Assembly (NCBI RefSeq): GCF_030433675.1
Contig: NZ_JAROCB010000001.1
Span: 493,333 to 557,332 of the forward strand
Origin: Leifsonia virtsii
GTDB taxonomy: Bacteria; Actinomycetota; Actinomycetes; Actinomycetales; Microbacteriaceae
Length of the DNA: 64,000 bases
Direction of reading: 5' to 3'
The notes under the pieces: generated by a model
Databases searched by the model: none
The model's input: only the letters and a program-made list of their open reading frames with translations
Told to the model about the DNA's origin: nothing
Position numbers and translations under genes: made by a program
Shown: piece by piece, positions 15,790 to 29,608 of the stretch
Position numbering within the stretch: position 1 is the stretch's first letter
Layout of the letters: each line of letters starts with the position of its first letter

Positions 15790-16229
15790 CCGTGGCGACC
15801 ATCCTCGTCCTGAACGGGCCGAACCTCGGCCGACTCGGCACGCGCGAGCCCGACGTCTACGGTTCGGCGACGCTCGACGACCTGCGCGCCGTGCTCGCGG
15901 AGGACGCCGGCGACGACACCGTCGACCTGCGCCAGACCGACGACGAAGGCCAGCTGCTGCGCTGGCTGCACGAGGCGGCCGACACCGGTGCGCCCGTCAT
16001 CCTGAACGCCGGGGCGTGGACGCACTACTCGTTCGCCCTGCGGGACGCGGTGTCCCTGGTCACCTCCGCCGGCGGTGTCGTCGTCGAGGTGCACCTGTCG
16101 AACCCGCATGCGCGCGAGGAGTTCCGGCACACGAGCGTGATCACCGCGGTGTCCACCGGAGTGATCGCCGGATTCGGCTTCGAGTCGTACCGGCTGGCGC
16201 TCGCGTTCATTCGCCGAAACGCGCGCTGA
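15786..16229 (+). CDS. aroQ: Type II 3-dehydroquinate dehydratase
   Basis: This 147-residue dodecamer-forming type II dehydroquinase carries out the third shikimate step. Key residues are visible: [18 protein letters not shown] with the catalytic Tyr and the lid Arg, [17 protein letters not shown] with the structural Asn, and [16 protein letters not shown] with the catalytic His. GTG start overlapping the previous stop (GTGA). It ends the aro run and is followed by the efp promoter. With aroB, aroE, aroK and aroC it covers steps 2-5 and 7 of the pathway. aroA and aroG are not in the window. Confidence 0.97.
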   Translation: MTVATILVLNGPNLGRLGTREPDVYGSATLDDLRAVLAEDAGDDTVDLRQTDDEGQLLRWLHEAADTGAPVILNAGAWTHYSFALRDAVSLVTSAGGVVVEVHLSNPHAREEFRHTSVITAVSTGVIAGFGFESYRLALAFIRRNAR

Positions 16230-16233
16230 CGTC

Positions 16234-16239
16234 TAGAAT
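16234..16239 (+). promoter_or_regulatory. -10 box TAGAAT upstream of efp
   Basis: TAGAAT lies 5 bases after the aroQ stop and 94 bases before efp. TTCGCC at 16210-16215 is a weak -35 candidate. Confidence 0.5.
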
Positions 16240-16333
16240 CTTTCCCGGACCGCTGAAGCGCGGTCGTCGTGGGCCGCCCTCTCGTGCGCGGCATCCACCC
16301 GAATCTTCACACCGAACGAACGGAACATTCGCC

Positions 16334-16897
16334 TTGGCTTCTACCGCTGACATCAAGAACGGCATCGTCCTCAACATCGACGGACAGCTGTGGTCCGTGA
16401 TCGAGTTCCAGCACGTCAAGCCGGGCAAGGGCGGAGCGTTCGTCCGCACCAAGCTGAAGAACGTCACCACGGGCAAGACCGTCGACCGCACCTACAACGC
16501 GGGCGCCAAGATCGAGATCACCAACGTCGACCGCCGCGACTACCAGTACCTGTACCAGGACGGCGCCGACTTCGTGTTCATGGACACCTCCGACTACGAC
16601 CAGATCACGATCCCGGGCCCGGTCGTCGGCGACGCCGCCAACTTCATGCTCGAGAACCAGAACGTCACCGTCGCGCTGCACGAGGGCGAGCCGCTCTACG
16701 TCGAGCTCCCGGCCTCCGTCGTGCTGGAGATCACCTACACCGAGCCCGGCCTGCAGGGCGACCGCTCCACCGGTGGCACCAAGCCGGCGACCGTCGAGAC
16801 CGGCTACCAGATCCAGGTCCCGCTGTTCCTCGAGACCGGCACGAAGGTCAAGGTCGACACCCGCTCGGGCGACTACCTCGGCCGCGTCAACGACTGA
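16334..16897 (+). CDS. efp: Translation elongation factor P
   Basis: This 187-residue protein relieves ribosome stalling at proline runs. It has the three-domain EF-P layout: the N-terminal KOW-like domain with [18 protein letters not shown], then two OB domains ending in [14 protein letters not shown]. The tip residue is Lys32 in PGKGG. Known C. glutamicum EF-P has a PGKGP loop that works without lysine modification. Here the last Pro is Gly. Start is TTG at 16334, giving [10 protein letters not shown]; no good ribosome site is visible. nusB starts at the base after the stop. Confidence 0.96.
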   Translation: MASTADIKNGIVLNIDGQLWSVIEFQHVKPGKGGAFVRTKLKNVTTGKTVDRTYNAGAKIEITNVDRRDYQYLYQDGADFVFMDTSDYDQITIPGPVVGDAANFMLENQNVTVALHEGEPLYVELPASVVLEITYTEPGLQGDRSTGGTKPATVETGYQIQVPLFLETGTKVKVDTRSGDYLGRVND

Positions 16898-17329
16898 ATG
16901 AGCGCGCGGACCAAGGCGCGCAAGCGCGCCCTCGACGTGCTCTACAGCGCCGACCTGCGGCAGACGCCGCTCCGGCAGGCGCTGGCGACGGAGGCGGAGC
17001 GCGCGGCCAACGAGCCCGCGCGCGAAGCCTCGTGGCTGTACGCCCGTGAGATCCTCGACGGCGTCATCGAGCACCAGGACGAGATCGACGAGCAGATCGA
17101 GACGTACGCCCAGGGGTGGACGCTCGCGCGCATGCCCGCCGTCGACCGCGCCATCCTGCGCATCGGCGTCTGGGAGGTGCTCTACAACGACGAGGTGCCG
17201 GACGGCGTCGCGATCTCGGAGGCCGTCGAGGCGGCGACCGTGCTCTCGACGGACGACTCGGCCGGGTTCGTGAACGGCCTGCTCGCCAAGATCGCCCAGG
17301 CGAACGGGGCCGCGGGGAGAGGCGCCTGA
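16898..17329 (+). CDS. nusB: Transcription antitermination factor NusB
   Basis: This 143-residue all-helical factor joins the rRNA antitermination complex with NusE/S10. Typical pieces are KARKRALDVLYSADLRQ at the N-terminus, WTLARMPAVDRAILRIGVWE in the middle, and DSAGFVNGLLAKIA near the end. The ATG follows the efp stop directly and the stop overlaps the next ATG (TGATG), so efp, nusB and the DsbA-like gene are coupled. Confidence 0.96.
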   Translation: MSARTKARKRALDVLYSADLRQTPLRQALATEAERAANEPAREASWLYAREILDGVIEHQDEIDEQIETYAQGWTLARMPAVDRAILRIGVWEVLYNDEVPDGVAISEAVEAATVLSTDDSAGFVNGLLAKIAQANGAAGRGA

Positions 17330-18045
17330 TGGGCCGCCCCAGCCTCCGCCGTGCCGCGGCCGTCGCAGTGCTCGCGATCGGGGTGGCCGTCGCGGCCGCC
17401 GGCTGCTCGCTGCTCGGCGGCGCCTCGAACGTGCCCGCGGCGACCGACGCGCCGCCGAAGGGCTCCGACGGCGCCGTCGACTTCGACGGCGGCTTCATCA
17501 CCGTCGGCGACGGCGCGAAGAAGGTCGACATCTGGTTCGACGCGATGTGCCCGGTGTGCGGCGCCTTCGAGCAGGCCAACGGCAAGACGCTCGCGAGCGC
17601 CGTCGACGACGGCTCGATCACGCTGCGGCTGCACCCGCTGACCTTCCTGGATGCGGTGTCTAACGGCACCGGCTACTCCACCCGGGCCGCGGCGGCCCTG
17701 ACGTGCGTGGCCGTGACCGACCCGAACGCCGTCCTGCCGTTCTACCAGGCGCTGTACACCGACCAGCCGGAGGAGAACTCCGACGGGCTGACGGACAAGC
17801 AGCTGGCGCAGCGCGCGAGCGACGCGGGGTCGCAGGACATCTCGACCTGCGTCGCCGACAGCGGCCCGTACCAGGCGTGGGCGCAGCGGAACACGGCCGA
17901 CTCGCAGAAGGGCCCGATCGAGGTCGACGGCAAGAAGGTGCTCGACACGATCAAGGGCACGCCGACCGTGCTCGTCGACGGCAAGCAGTACCCCGGCGGC
18001 GTCACCGACGCGAAGGCGTTCTCGAAGTTCCTCGCCGGGAACTGA
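17329..18045 (+). CDS. DsbA-like thioredoxin-fold lipoprotein
   Basis: This 238-residue exported protein has a lipoprotein signal peptide ending in VAVAAAGC, with Cys26 as the lipidated residue, and a thioredoxin fold of the DsbA type. The active-site motif CPVC is at Cys74-Cys77 (DAMCPVCGAF), and the cis-Pro loop is KGTPTVLVDGKQYPGG. Family members oxidise or isomerise disulfides of extracytoplasmic proteins. The ATG overlaps the nusB stop. An operon-end palindrome starts 16 bases after its stop. Confidence 0.9.
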   Translation: MGRPSLRRAAAVAVLAIGVAVAAAGCSLLGGASNVPAATDAPPKGSDGAVDFDGGFITVGDGAKKVDIWFDAMCPVCGAFEQANGKTLASAVDDGSITLRLHPLTFLDAVSNGTGYSTRAAAALTCVAVTDPNAVLPFYQALYTDQPEENSDGLTDKQLAQRASDAGSQDISTCVADSGPYQAWAQRNTADSQKGPIEVDGKKVLDTIKGTPTVLVDGKQYPGGVTDAKAFSKFLAGN

Positions 18046-18061
18046 TCCGCGCCATCTCGGC

Positions 18062-18131
18062 CGACTACGGTCGCTCGGAACGTCTGCGGGCGCGCGCGCG
18101 CACCCGCAGACGTTCCGTGGGGCCGCAGTCG
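18062..18131. repeat. Nested palindromic repeat, family 1, copy A
   Basis: Inner arms CGGAACGTCTGCGGG (18076-18090) and its perfect complement (18103-18117) flank a 12-base CG-rich loop. Outer arms CGACTACGG (18062-18070) and CCGCAGTCG (18123-18131) pair with one mismatch. The same inner and outer sequences with the same spacing recur at 60029-60104. It follows the DsbA-like gene by 16 bases and precedes the pyrR promoter, so it probably terminates the efp-nusB operon. Confidence 0.9.
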
Positions 18132-18138
18132 CGGCTGG

Positions 18139-18144
18139 TAGAGT
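18139..18144 (+). promoter_or_regulatory. -10 box TAGAGT of the pyrimidine operon
   Basis: TAGAGT lies 63 bases before the pyrR ATG. A -35 element at normal distance would fall within the right half of the preceding palindrome. The implied transcript start is near 18151, just before the PyrR-binding leader. Confidence 0.5.
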
Positions 18145-18169
18145 GGGTGGCAGAAGTACGTAGGCATCC

Positions 18170-19726
<1,557 letters not shown>

Positions 19727-19730
<4 letters not shown>

Positions 19731-21055
19731 AGGTGGGCATGGGCGAAAGAATCTTGATCGGCGGCGCGACGCTGGCCGACGGCAGCCGTACCGACCTGCT
19801 GCTGGAGGACGGCCGGATCGTCGAGACCGGCACAGGCCTGAGCTCCGCGGGCGCGACCCCGATCGACGCGGACGGGCTGCTCGCGCTGCCCGGACTGGTC
19901 GACCTGCACACGCACCTCCGCGAGCCCGGCTACGAGCAGAGCGAGACCGTGCTGACCGGCACGCGCGCCGCGGCGGCGGGCGGCTTCACCGCGGTGTTCG
20001 CCATGGCGAACACGTCGCCGGTCGCCGACACCGCCGGCGTGGTCGAGCAGGTGCTGAGCCTGGGGGAGGCCGCCGGTTACGCCACGGTCCGTCCGATCGG
20101 CGCGGTCACCGTGGGCCTCGAGGGCGAGCGGCTGGCGGAGCTGGGCGCGATGGCGCAGTCCCGCGCCCGCGTCCGGGTGTTCTCCGACGACGGCAAGTGC
20201 GTCTCCGACCCGCTGCTGATGCGCCGTGCGCTGGAGTACGTGAAGGCGTTCGACGGCGTGATCGCGCAGCACGCGCAGGAGCCGCGGCTGACGCAGGGCG
20301 CGCAGATGAACGAGGGCGCGCTGTCCGGCGAGCTGGGGCTGACCGGCTGGCCGGCGGTCGCCGAGGAGTCGATCATCGCCCGGGACGTGCTCCTCGCCGA
20401 ACACGTCGGCTCGCGCCTGCACGTGTGCCACGTGTCGACCGCGGGCAGTGTCGACGTCATCCGCTGGGCCAAGGCGCGCGGCATCGACGTGACCGCCGAG
20501 GTGACACCGCACCACCTGGCGCTCACCGAGGAGCTGGCGACCGGCTACGACGCGCGCTACAAGGTGAACCCGCCGCTGCGGCGCCGCGAGGACGTGGAGG
20601 CGCTCCGCGCCGGCCTCGCCGACGGCACGATCGACATCGTCGCGACCGACCACGCTCCGCATCCCGTCGAGGCGAAGGACTGCGAGTGGGACGCCGCGGC
20701 GTTCGGGATGGTCGGGCTGGAGTCGGCGCTCTCGGTGGTGCAGGCGAGTGTGGTGGACAACGGGATGCTGGACTGGGCCGACATCGCCCGGGTGCTCTCC
20801 GCGACGCCCGCGCGCATCGGCCGGCTGGAGGGCCACGGCAGTCCGCTGGAGGCCGGTGCGCCCGCGAACCTGTTCCTCTACGACCCGACCGTCTCGCGCT
20901 CGTTCTCCACGGCCGACCTCGCCGGGAAGGGCGTCAACTCGCCCTACCTCGGTCTCACGCTGCCGGGGCGGGTCGTGGCGACCTTCCACCAGGGCCGGGC
21001 GACCGTGCTCGACGGCGCGGTGCGCGACGCCGAGGAGGTGGGCGCCCGTGGATAA
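19727..21055 (+). CDS. pyrC: Dihydroorotase (class I)
   Basis: This 442-residue metal-dependent amidohydrolase cyclises carbamoyl-aspartate. It has the metal-binding [25 protein letters not shown], the [20 protein letters not shown] segment of class I enzymes, and [15 protein letters not shown]. The GTG at 19727 overlaps the pyrB stop (GTGA); an in-frame ATG four codons later is possible. The stop lies inside the next gene. Confidence 0.97.
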
Positions 21056-21551
21056 GCTTCTCCCCACCCTCGGCATCCTCGCGGTCGTCGTCATCGTGCT
21101 GGCGCTGGCCGTCGTCGGCTGGCGGCGGCGCGTTCGGCGCGACAGCGGCGCGGGCGGCGGCTACTCGACGCCCGGAACGCTGAGCGCACCGACGGCCGAG
21201 ACCGAGGCGCTGTACGTCGCGACGACGAAGGCCGGCCAGCACCTGGAGCGGCTCGCTCTTCCGGGGCTCGCGTACCGCGGGAAGGCCACGGTCGCCGTCC
21301 GACCGGAGGGCGTCGGGATCGCGGTGACCGGAGAGTCGCCCGTCTTCATCCCGGCCGCCGTCGTCACCGGCGCAGGCCTCGCGAGCGTCGCCATCGACCG
21401 GGCGGTCGAGCGCGACGGGCTGCTGCGCCTCGGCTGGACCACCAGCGGCGGCACGGCCGCCGACACGTACTTCCGGGTCGTCGACCCGGCCGGCCGGGCG
21501 CAGGTCGCCGCGGCCATCGAACAGATCGTCCCGAACGACAAGGAGGTGTGA
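21048..21551 (+). CDS. Membrane-anchored PH-like domain protein of the pyr operon (Rv1382-like)
   Basis: This 167-residue protein has one N-terminal membrane helix ([20 protein letters not shown], about residues 4-23), a basic stop-transfer stretch, then a beta-rich domain ([40 protein letters not shown]) that resembles a bacterial PH-like fold. A protein of this kind sits between pyrC and carA in M. tuberculosis (Rv1382). The function is unknown. Its GTG overlaps pyrC by 8 bases and carA starts one base after its stop, so it is fully inside the operon. Confidence 0.82.
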   Translation: MDKLLPTLGILAVVVIVLALAVVGWRRRVRRDSGAGGGYSTPGTLSAPTAETEALYVATTKAGQHLERLALPGLAYRGKATVAVRPEGVGIAVTGESPVFIPAAVVTGAGLASVAIDRAVERDGLLRLGWTTSGGTAADTYFRVVDPAGRAQVAAAIEQIVPNDKEV

Positions 21552-21552
21552 C

Positions 21553-22718
21553 GTGCTCGCAACAGAACCAGCGGTGCTCGTCCTCGAAGACGGCCAGCGG
21601 TATGTCGGCCGGGCCTACGGCGCCCGCGGGCGCACGCTCGGCGAGGCCGTGTTCGCCACCGGCATGACCGGCTACCAGGAGACCCTGACCGACCCGTCGT
21701 ACGCGGGCCAGATCGTCCTGCAGACGGCGCCGCACATCGGCAACACCGGCACCAACGACGAGGACATGGAGTCCCGCCAGATCTGGGTCGCCGGCTACGT
21801 CGTGCGCGAGCCCAGCCGCGTCGTGTCCAACTTCCGTGCCCAGCGCAGCCTCGACGACGACCTCGTCGCCCAGGGCGTCGTCGGCATCAGCGGCATCGAC
21901 ACGCGTGCCGTGACCCGCCACATCCGGTCGGCGGGAGCCATGCGCGCGGGCATCTTCTCGGGCGAGGACTTCGACCTGAGCGACAGCGAGCAGCTCGACC
22001 TCGTGCTCGCCGGTGCGCCCATGGCGGGCCGCAACCTCTCCGCCGAGGTCTCCACGGTCGAGCCGTACACGCTCCCCGCGGTGGGCGAGAAGGTCGGCTC
22101 CGTCGCGGTGCTCGACCTCGGTGTGAAGAAGTCCACTCTCGAGAACCTCGCTGCCCGCGGCCTCGACGTCCACGTCCTGCCGCAGCAGGTGTCGGCGCAG
22201 GATGTGCTGGGCCTGGGCGTCTCGGCCCTGTTCTTCTCGAACGGCCCCGGCGACCCGCAGGCCTCCGACAAGCACGTCGCCCTGCTGCAGGAGACCCTGC
22301 GCGCGGGCCTGCCGTACTTCGGCATCTGCTTCGGCAACCAGCTGCTCGGCCGCGCGCTCGGGCTCGACACCTACAAGCTGCCGTTCGGCCACCGCGGGAT
22401 CAACCAGCCGGTGCTCGACAAGCGCACCGGCCGGGTGGAGATCACCGCGCAGAACCACGGCTTCGCCGTGAAGGCGCCGATCGACGCCGAGTTCGACTCG
22501 CCCGCCGGCTTCGGCCGGGTCGAGGTGAGCCACTTCTCGCTCAACGACCAGGTCGTCGAGGGGCTCAACTGCCTCGACCTGAACGCGTTCAGCGTGCAGT
22601 ACCACCCGGAGGCGGCGGCCGGCCCGCACGACGCCAACTACCTCTTCGACCGCTTCCTGGACATGATTCGCGCCCAGCACAGCGCCGCGTCCAGCACCGA
22701 GAGCCAGGAGAACAACTG

Positions 22719-22719
<1 letters not shown>
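21553..22719 (+). CDS. carA: Carbamoyl-phosphate synthase small (glutamine amidotransferase) subunit
   Basis: This 388-residue subunit releases ammonia from glutamine for CarB. The N-terminal half has [20 protein letters not shown] and [10 protein letters not shown]. The class I amidotransferase half has FSNGPGDPQ, the nucleophile Cys in [16 protein letters not shown], and the His/Glu pair in [13 protein letters not shown]. The active-site neighbourhood reads GICFGNQ rather than the textbook GICLGHQ; I recall this variant from other actinobacteria. GTG start, 1 base after the preceding gene. The stop shares a base with the carB ATG. Confidence 0.97.
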
Positions 22720-26002
<3,283 letters not shown>

Positions 26003-26006
<4 letters not shown>

Positions 26007-26866
26007 CGTTCGGCGACCGGCTCGCGGCGGTATTCGCCGAGCGCGGCCGGCTGTGCGTCGGCATCGACCCCCACGCCCACCTGCTGGAGGCGTGGGGGCT
26101 GCCGGCCACGGCCGACGGCCTGCGCTCCTTCGGGCTCACCGCGGTCGAGGCGGTCGCCGGCCGTGCGGGCATCGTCAAGCCGCAGGTGGCGTTCTTCGAG
26201 CGCTTCGGCGCGGCCGGCTACGCCGCGCTGGAGGACGTGCTCGCCGCAGCGCGAGCGGCCGGTCTGCTCGTGATCGCGGACGTCAAGCGCGGCGATATCG
26301 GCACCAGCGTCACGGCCTACGCGGAGGCCTGGCTGACGCCCGGCTCGCCGCTGGAGGCCGACGCGATGACGGTCGCGGCCTACCAGGGCGTCGGCTCGCT
26401 CGCCGACGCGATGGCCCTCGGCGAGAGCGCGGGGAAGGGCTTGTTCGTGCTCGCGGCGACCTCGAACCCCGAGGCCGCGGCGGTGCAGCAGGCGGTCGTG
26501 CAGTCCGGGCCGCGGGCGAACCAGTCCGTCGCGCGTGCGATCATCGAAGACGTGCATGCATTCAACCAGGAGCAGTCCGGGCCGCGCCCGTTCGGATCCG
26601 TCGGGCTGGTGCTCGGGGCGACCGTCGACCTGGCGGACTATGGCATCGACGTGGCGACGGCGGGGGAGCGGACGCCCGCCCTTCCGGTGCTCGCGCCGGG
26701 GTTCGGCCACCAGGGCGCCCGGGTGGAGGATGCGGCGCGCCTGTTCGGCTCGCTGGCGTCCGGGGTCATCGTGAGCGAGTCCCGTGGGCTGCTCACCGCC
26801 GGACCCGCCGGTCTCGCGGACGCCGTGGCGCGCCGCGCCGAGGAGGTGCGCGCCGCGCATGTCTGA
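26003..26866 (+). CDS. pyrF: Orotidine 5'-phosphate decarboxylase (type 2)
   Basis: This 287-residue enzyme makes UMP. It is the larger, type 2 form typical of actinobacteria, with [18 protein letters not shown] at the N-terminus, the catalytic [11 protein letters not shown] and [15 protein letters not shown] near the end. The ATG overlaps the carB stop. The next gene, the mIHF-kinase fusion, overlaps by 8 bases. pyrD and pyrE are not in the window. Confidence 0.96.
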
Positions 26867-27782
26867 GGCGTCGAACCGCCCGGCCCCGCCCGAGGTGGAC
26901 CGCCGCGCGGCCTCGCAGGCGGCCGTCGCCGCCCGGCGCGCGCGGGCGGCCGTGAAGGCTGCGATCGCCGCGCGCGAGCTGTCCCCGCTGACCGTGCTCG
27001 ATCGTGCGACCGCCGACCCCGAGGGTGTCGAGGGCCGGCTAAGGGTGACCGAGTTCCTGCTCAGCGTCCCCGCCATCGGCACGACCAAGATGGAGGAGGC
27101 ACTGAAGCGGCTCTCCATCTCGCCCGCCAAGCGCCTCGGCGGCCTCGGCCGTCACCAGCGGCTGCGGCTGCGGCAGTTCCTCATCGAGCGGGAGAACCGC
27201 TCGGAGCGCCAGCGGAACCGCCTCGTCGTGCTCGCCGGGCCGACCGCGGTCGGCAAGGGGACCGTGTCCACGTACATCCGGGAGAACTATCCGGACGTGC
27301 TGCTCTCGGTCTCGGCGACCACGCGCAAGCCTCGCCCGGGCGAGGTCGACGGGGTCAACTACTACTTCGTCGACGACGCCGAGTTCGACCGGATGATCGA
27401 GGGCGGCGAGCTGCTGGAATACGCGACCGTGCACAATGCGTACCGGTACGGCACGCCCCGCGCCCCGATCGAGAAGGCGCTGGCCGAAGGCCGGAGCGTG
27501 CTGCTCGAGATCGACCTGCAGGGCGCCCGCCAGGTGCGCCGGTCGATGCCGGAGGCGCGGCTGATCTTCCTGCTGCCGCCCACCTGGGAGGAGCTGGTCC
27601 GGCGGCTGATTGGGCGCGGCACCGAGGACCAGGCCGAGCAGCAGCGCCGGCTGGAGACCGCGAAGGTCGAACTGGCCGCCCAGGACGAGTTCGACTACCG
27701 CGTGGTCAACCACGACGTCGCGACCGCCGCCCGCGAGGTCGTAGACTTGATGAAGGTCCGCGCGGCGCCGTCGCGTCCGTAG
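26859..27782 (+). CDS. gmk: Mycobacterial-type IHF domain fused to guanylate kinase
   Basis: This 307-residue protein joins two activities. Residues ~15-108 match mIHF, a helix-two-turn-helix nucleoid protein ([33 protein letters not shown]). After a short charged linker, residues ~122-307 are a complete guanylate kinase that phosphorylates GMP, with P-loop GPTAVGKGT (127-135), [20 protein letters not shown] and [20 protein letters not shown]. There is no stop or frameshift between the parts. In mycobacteria mihF and gmk are separate neighbours. The ATG overlaps pyrF by 8 bases. No better internal start with a ribosome site is visible in the linker. Confidence 0.95.
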   Translation: MSEASNRPAPPEVDRRAASQAAVAARRARAAVKAAIAARELSPLTVLDRATADPEGVEGRLRVTEFLLSVPAIGTTKMEEALKRLSISPAKRLGGLGRHQRLRLRQFLIERENRSERQRNRLVVLAGPTAVGKGTVSTYIRENYPDVLLSVSATTRKPRPGEVDGVNYYFVDDAEFDRMIEGGELLEYATVHNAYRYGTPRAPIEKALAEGRSVLLEIDLQGARQVRRSMPEARLIFLLPPTWEELVRRLIGRGTEDQAEQQRRLETAKVELAAQDEFDYRVVNHDVATAAREVVDLMKVRAAPSRP

Positions 27783-27888
27783 GCCGTCCTCCGCGCCGCC
27801 CCAGGCAGCGCCCACCGAGCCCGGTCGTGCCGCCACGACCGCCCGATCCCGCGTGATCGCGTGATCGATCAGAACAAGGAGCAGCCGC

Positions 27889-28149
27889 ATGGCAACCAGC
27901 AACAACGGCATCATCGACCCGCCCATCGACGACCTGCTGTCCCGCGTCGAGTCGAAGTACGCGCTCGTGATCTTCGCCTCCAAGCGCGCGCGCCAGATCA
28001 ACGACTACTACGCCGACCTCCACGAGGGCAGCCTGTTCGACAACGTGGGCCCGCTGGTCGACTCGTCGGTCGACGACAAGCCCCTCTCCGTCGCGCTGCA
28101 CGAGATCAACGAGGACAAGCTCGTCGTAAAGCCGATCGCCGCCGAGTAA
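27889..28149 (+). CDS. rpoZ: RNA polymerase omega subunit
   Basis: This 86-residue subunit supports assembly of the beta' subunit. It contains [38 protein letters not shown] and the C-terminal [26 protein letters not shown] lies 6 bases before the ATG. It follows gmk after 106 bases and precedes coaBC, the standard gmk-rpoZ-coaBC-metK-priA order. Confidence 0.96.
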   Translation: MATSNNGIIDPPIDDLLSRVESKYALVIFASKRARQINDYYADLHEGSLFDNVGPLVDSSVDDKPLSVALHEINEDKLVVKPIAAE

Positions 28150-28221
28150 GGGCGGACGTACCGCAAGACGTCGCACCGGGTCCGGCCGCAGCCGGCGCCC
28201 GGCCGAGGAGAGGTGCCGCCG

Positions 28222-29538
28222 TTGAGCCCACGATTGACCGTCGTCGTCGGAGTGACCGGCGGCATCGCCGCATACAAAGCCGTCGGAGTCATCCGCGCCC
28301 TGGTCCTCGAAGGGCACTCGGTGCACGTGGTCGCCACGGAGAACGCGCTGCGGTTCGTCGGCCGGCCCACCCTGGAGGCGATCAGCCGCAACCCGGTGGC
28401 GACCGACCTCTACGAGGGGGTCGCCGAGGTGCGGCACGTGGCCATCGGGCAGTCGGCCGACCTCATCGTCATCGCTCCGGCGACGGCGAACACCATCGCC
28501 AAGCTGGCGGCCGGCCTCGCCGACGACCTGCTCGGCAACACGGTGCTCGCCTCCACGGCCCCGCTCGTGATCGCCCCGGCGATGCACACCGAGATGTGGC
28601 GCAACCCGGCGACGGTCGCCAACATCGCGACCCTCCGTGCCCGCGGCGTCACCATCGTCGGGCCGGCGAGCGGCCAGCTGACCGGCACCGACTCCGGGCC
28701 CGGACGCATGGAGGAGCCGGAGGTCATCGTCCGCGCGGCCCTGCGTGCCGCCGGGGCGACCCCGCGCGCGGTGGAGGCGCCCGCGCCGATCGCGCTCCCG
28801 TCCGGAGCCGCCGCGGTCAACGACGTGGTCGTGCTCTCCGAGCGCCGCCGCGCCAACGAGGCCGCCCGCCTGCCGCGCGGCGGAGTCGACCTCGCCGGCA
28901 AGCGCGTGGTCGTGACCGCCGGAGGGACGCGCGAGCCGCTCGATCCCGTCCGCTTCCTGGGCAACCGGTCCAGTGGCCGCCAGGGCGTCGCGATCGCGAG
29001 CGCCGCGCAGGCCCGCGGCGCCGACGTCGTGCTCATCGCTGCGCACCTCGAGGTGGAGCCGCCGGAGGGCGTGGAGCTGATCCAGGTGCAGACCGCGCTC
29101 GAACTGCAGGAGGCCGTCGAGGAGGCCGCCCGGGCCGCCGACATCGTCGTGATGACCGCGGCGGTGGCCGACTACCGTCCGGCCGAGACGCAGGACGCCA
29201 AGATCAAGAAGTCCGACCACGGCGACCGTTTGACCCTCGAGCTCGTCGCCAATCCCGACATCCTCGCGGGGCTCTCGGCACGCAAGCGCGACGGACAGGT
29301 CGTCGTGGGCTTCGCCGCCGAGACCGAGCCGGACCCGCAGGCCCTCATCGACCTCGGCCGTACCAAGCTGGAGCACAAGGGCAGCGACTTCCTGGTGCTC
29401 AACCAGGTGGGCTGGACCCACGGCTTCGCAACGGAGAGCAATGAGGTCGTGGTCCTCCGAAAGGGCGGCGATATAGTGATGGAGGCCTCCGGGAGCAAGC
29501 TGTCGGTGGCCGACCGTATCCTCGACGTCATCGCCTGA
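28222..29538 (+). CDS. coaBC: Bifunctional phosphopantothenoylcysteine decarboxylase / phosphopantothenate--cysteine ligase
   Basis: This 438-residue protein catalyses two CoA steps. The N-terminal CoaC flavoprotein has [12 protein letters not shown], catalytic His72 and [19 protein letters not shown]. The C-terminal CoaB part has [32 protein letters not shown] and AKIKKS. The E. coli active-site Asn and Cys positions read His (PAMHTEMW) and Gly ([11 protein letters not shown]); M. tuberculosis CoaBC has the same changes as far as I recall. The TTG at 28222 is preferred, with GGAGAGG 9 bases upstream; a GTG at 28213 abuts that site. Confidence 0.95.
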   Translation: MSPRLTVVVGVTGGIAAYKAVGVIRALVLEGHSVHVVATENALRFVGRPTLEAISRNPVATDLYEGVAEVRHVAIGQSADLIVIAPATANTIAKLAAGLADDLLGNTVLASTAPLVIAPAMHTEMWRNPATVANIATLRARGVTIVGPASGQLTGTDSGPGRMEEPEVIVRAALRAAGATPRAVEAPAPIALPSGAAAVNDVVVLSERRRANEAARLPRGGVDLAGKRVVVTAGGTREPLDPVRFLGNRSSGRQGVAIASAAQARGADVVLIAAHLEVEPPEGVELIQVQTALELQEAVEEAARAADIVVMTAAVADYRPAETQDAKIKKSDHGDRLTLELVANPDILAGLSARKRDGQVVVGFAAETEPDPQALIDLGRTKLEHKGSDFLVLNQVGWTHGFATESNEVVVLRKGGDIVMEASGSKLSVADRILDVIA

Positions 29539-29608
29539 CGGGCACCGCTCGACAGGCTCGCGCCGGGAGCATCCGGTCGCGCTCGCATCCCGTCGACCAG
29601 GAAGAACC

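Noticed and set aside
29539-29608. SAM riboswitch upstream of metK
   Set aside because: The 70-base spacer is too short and shows none of the paired elements of known SAM riboswitches.
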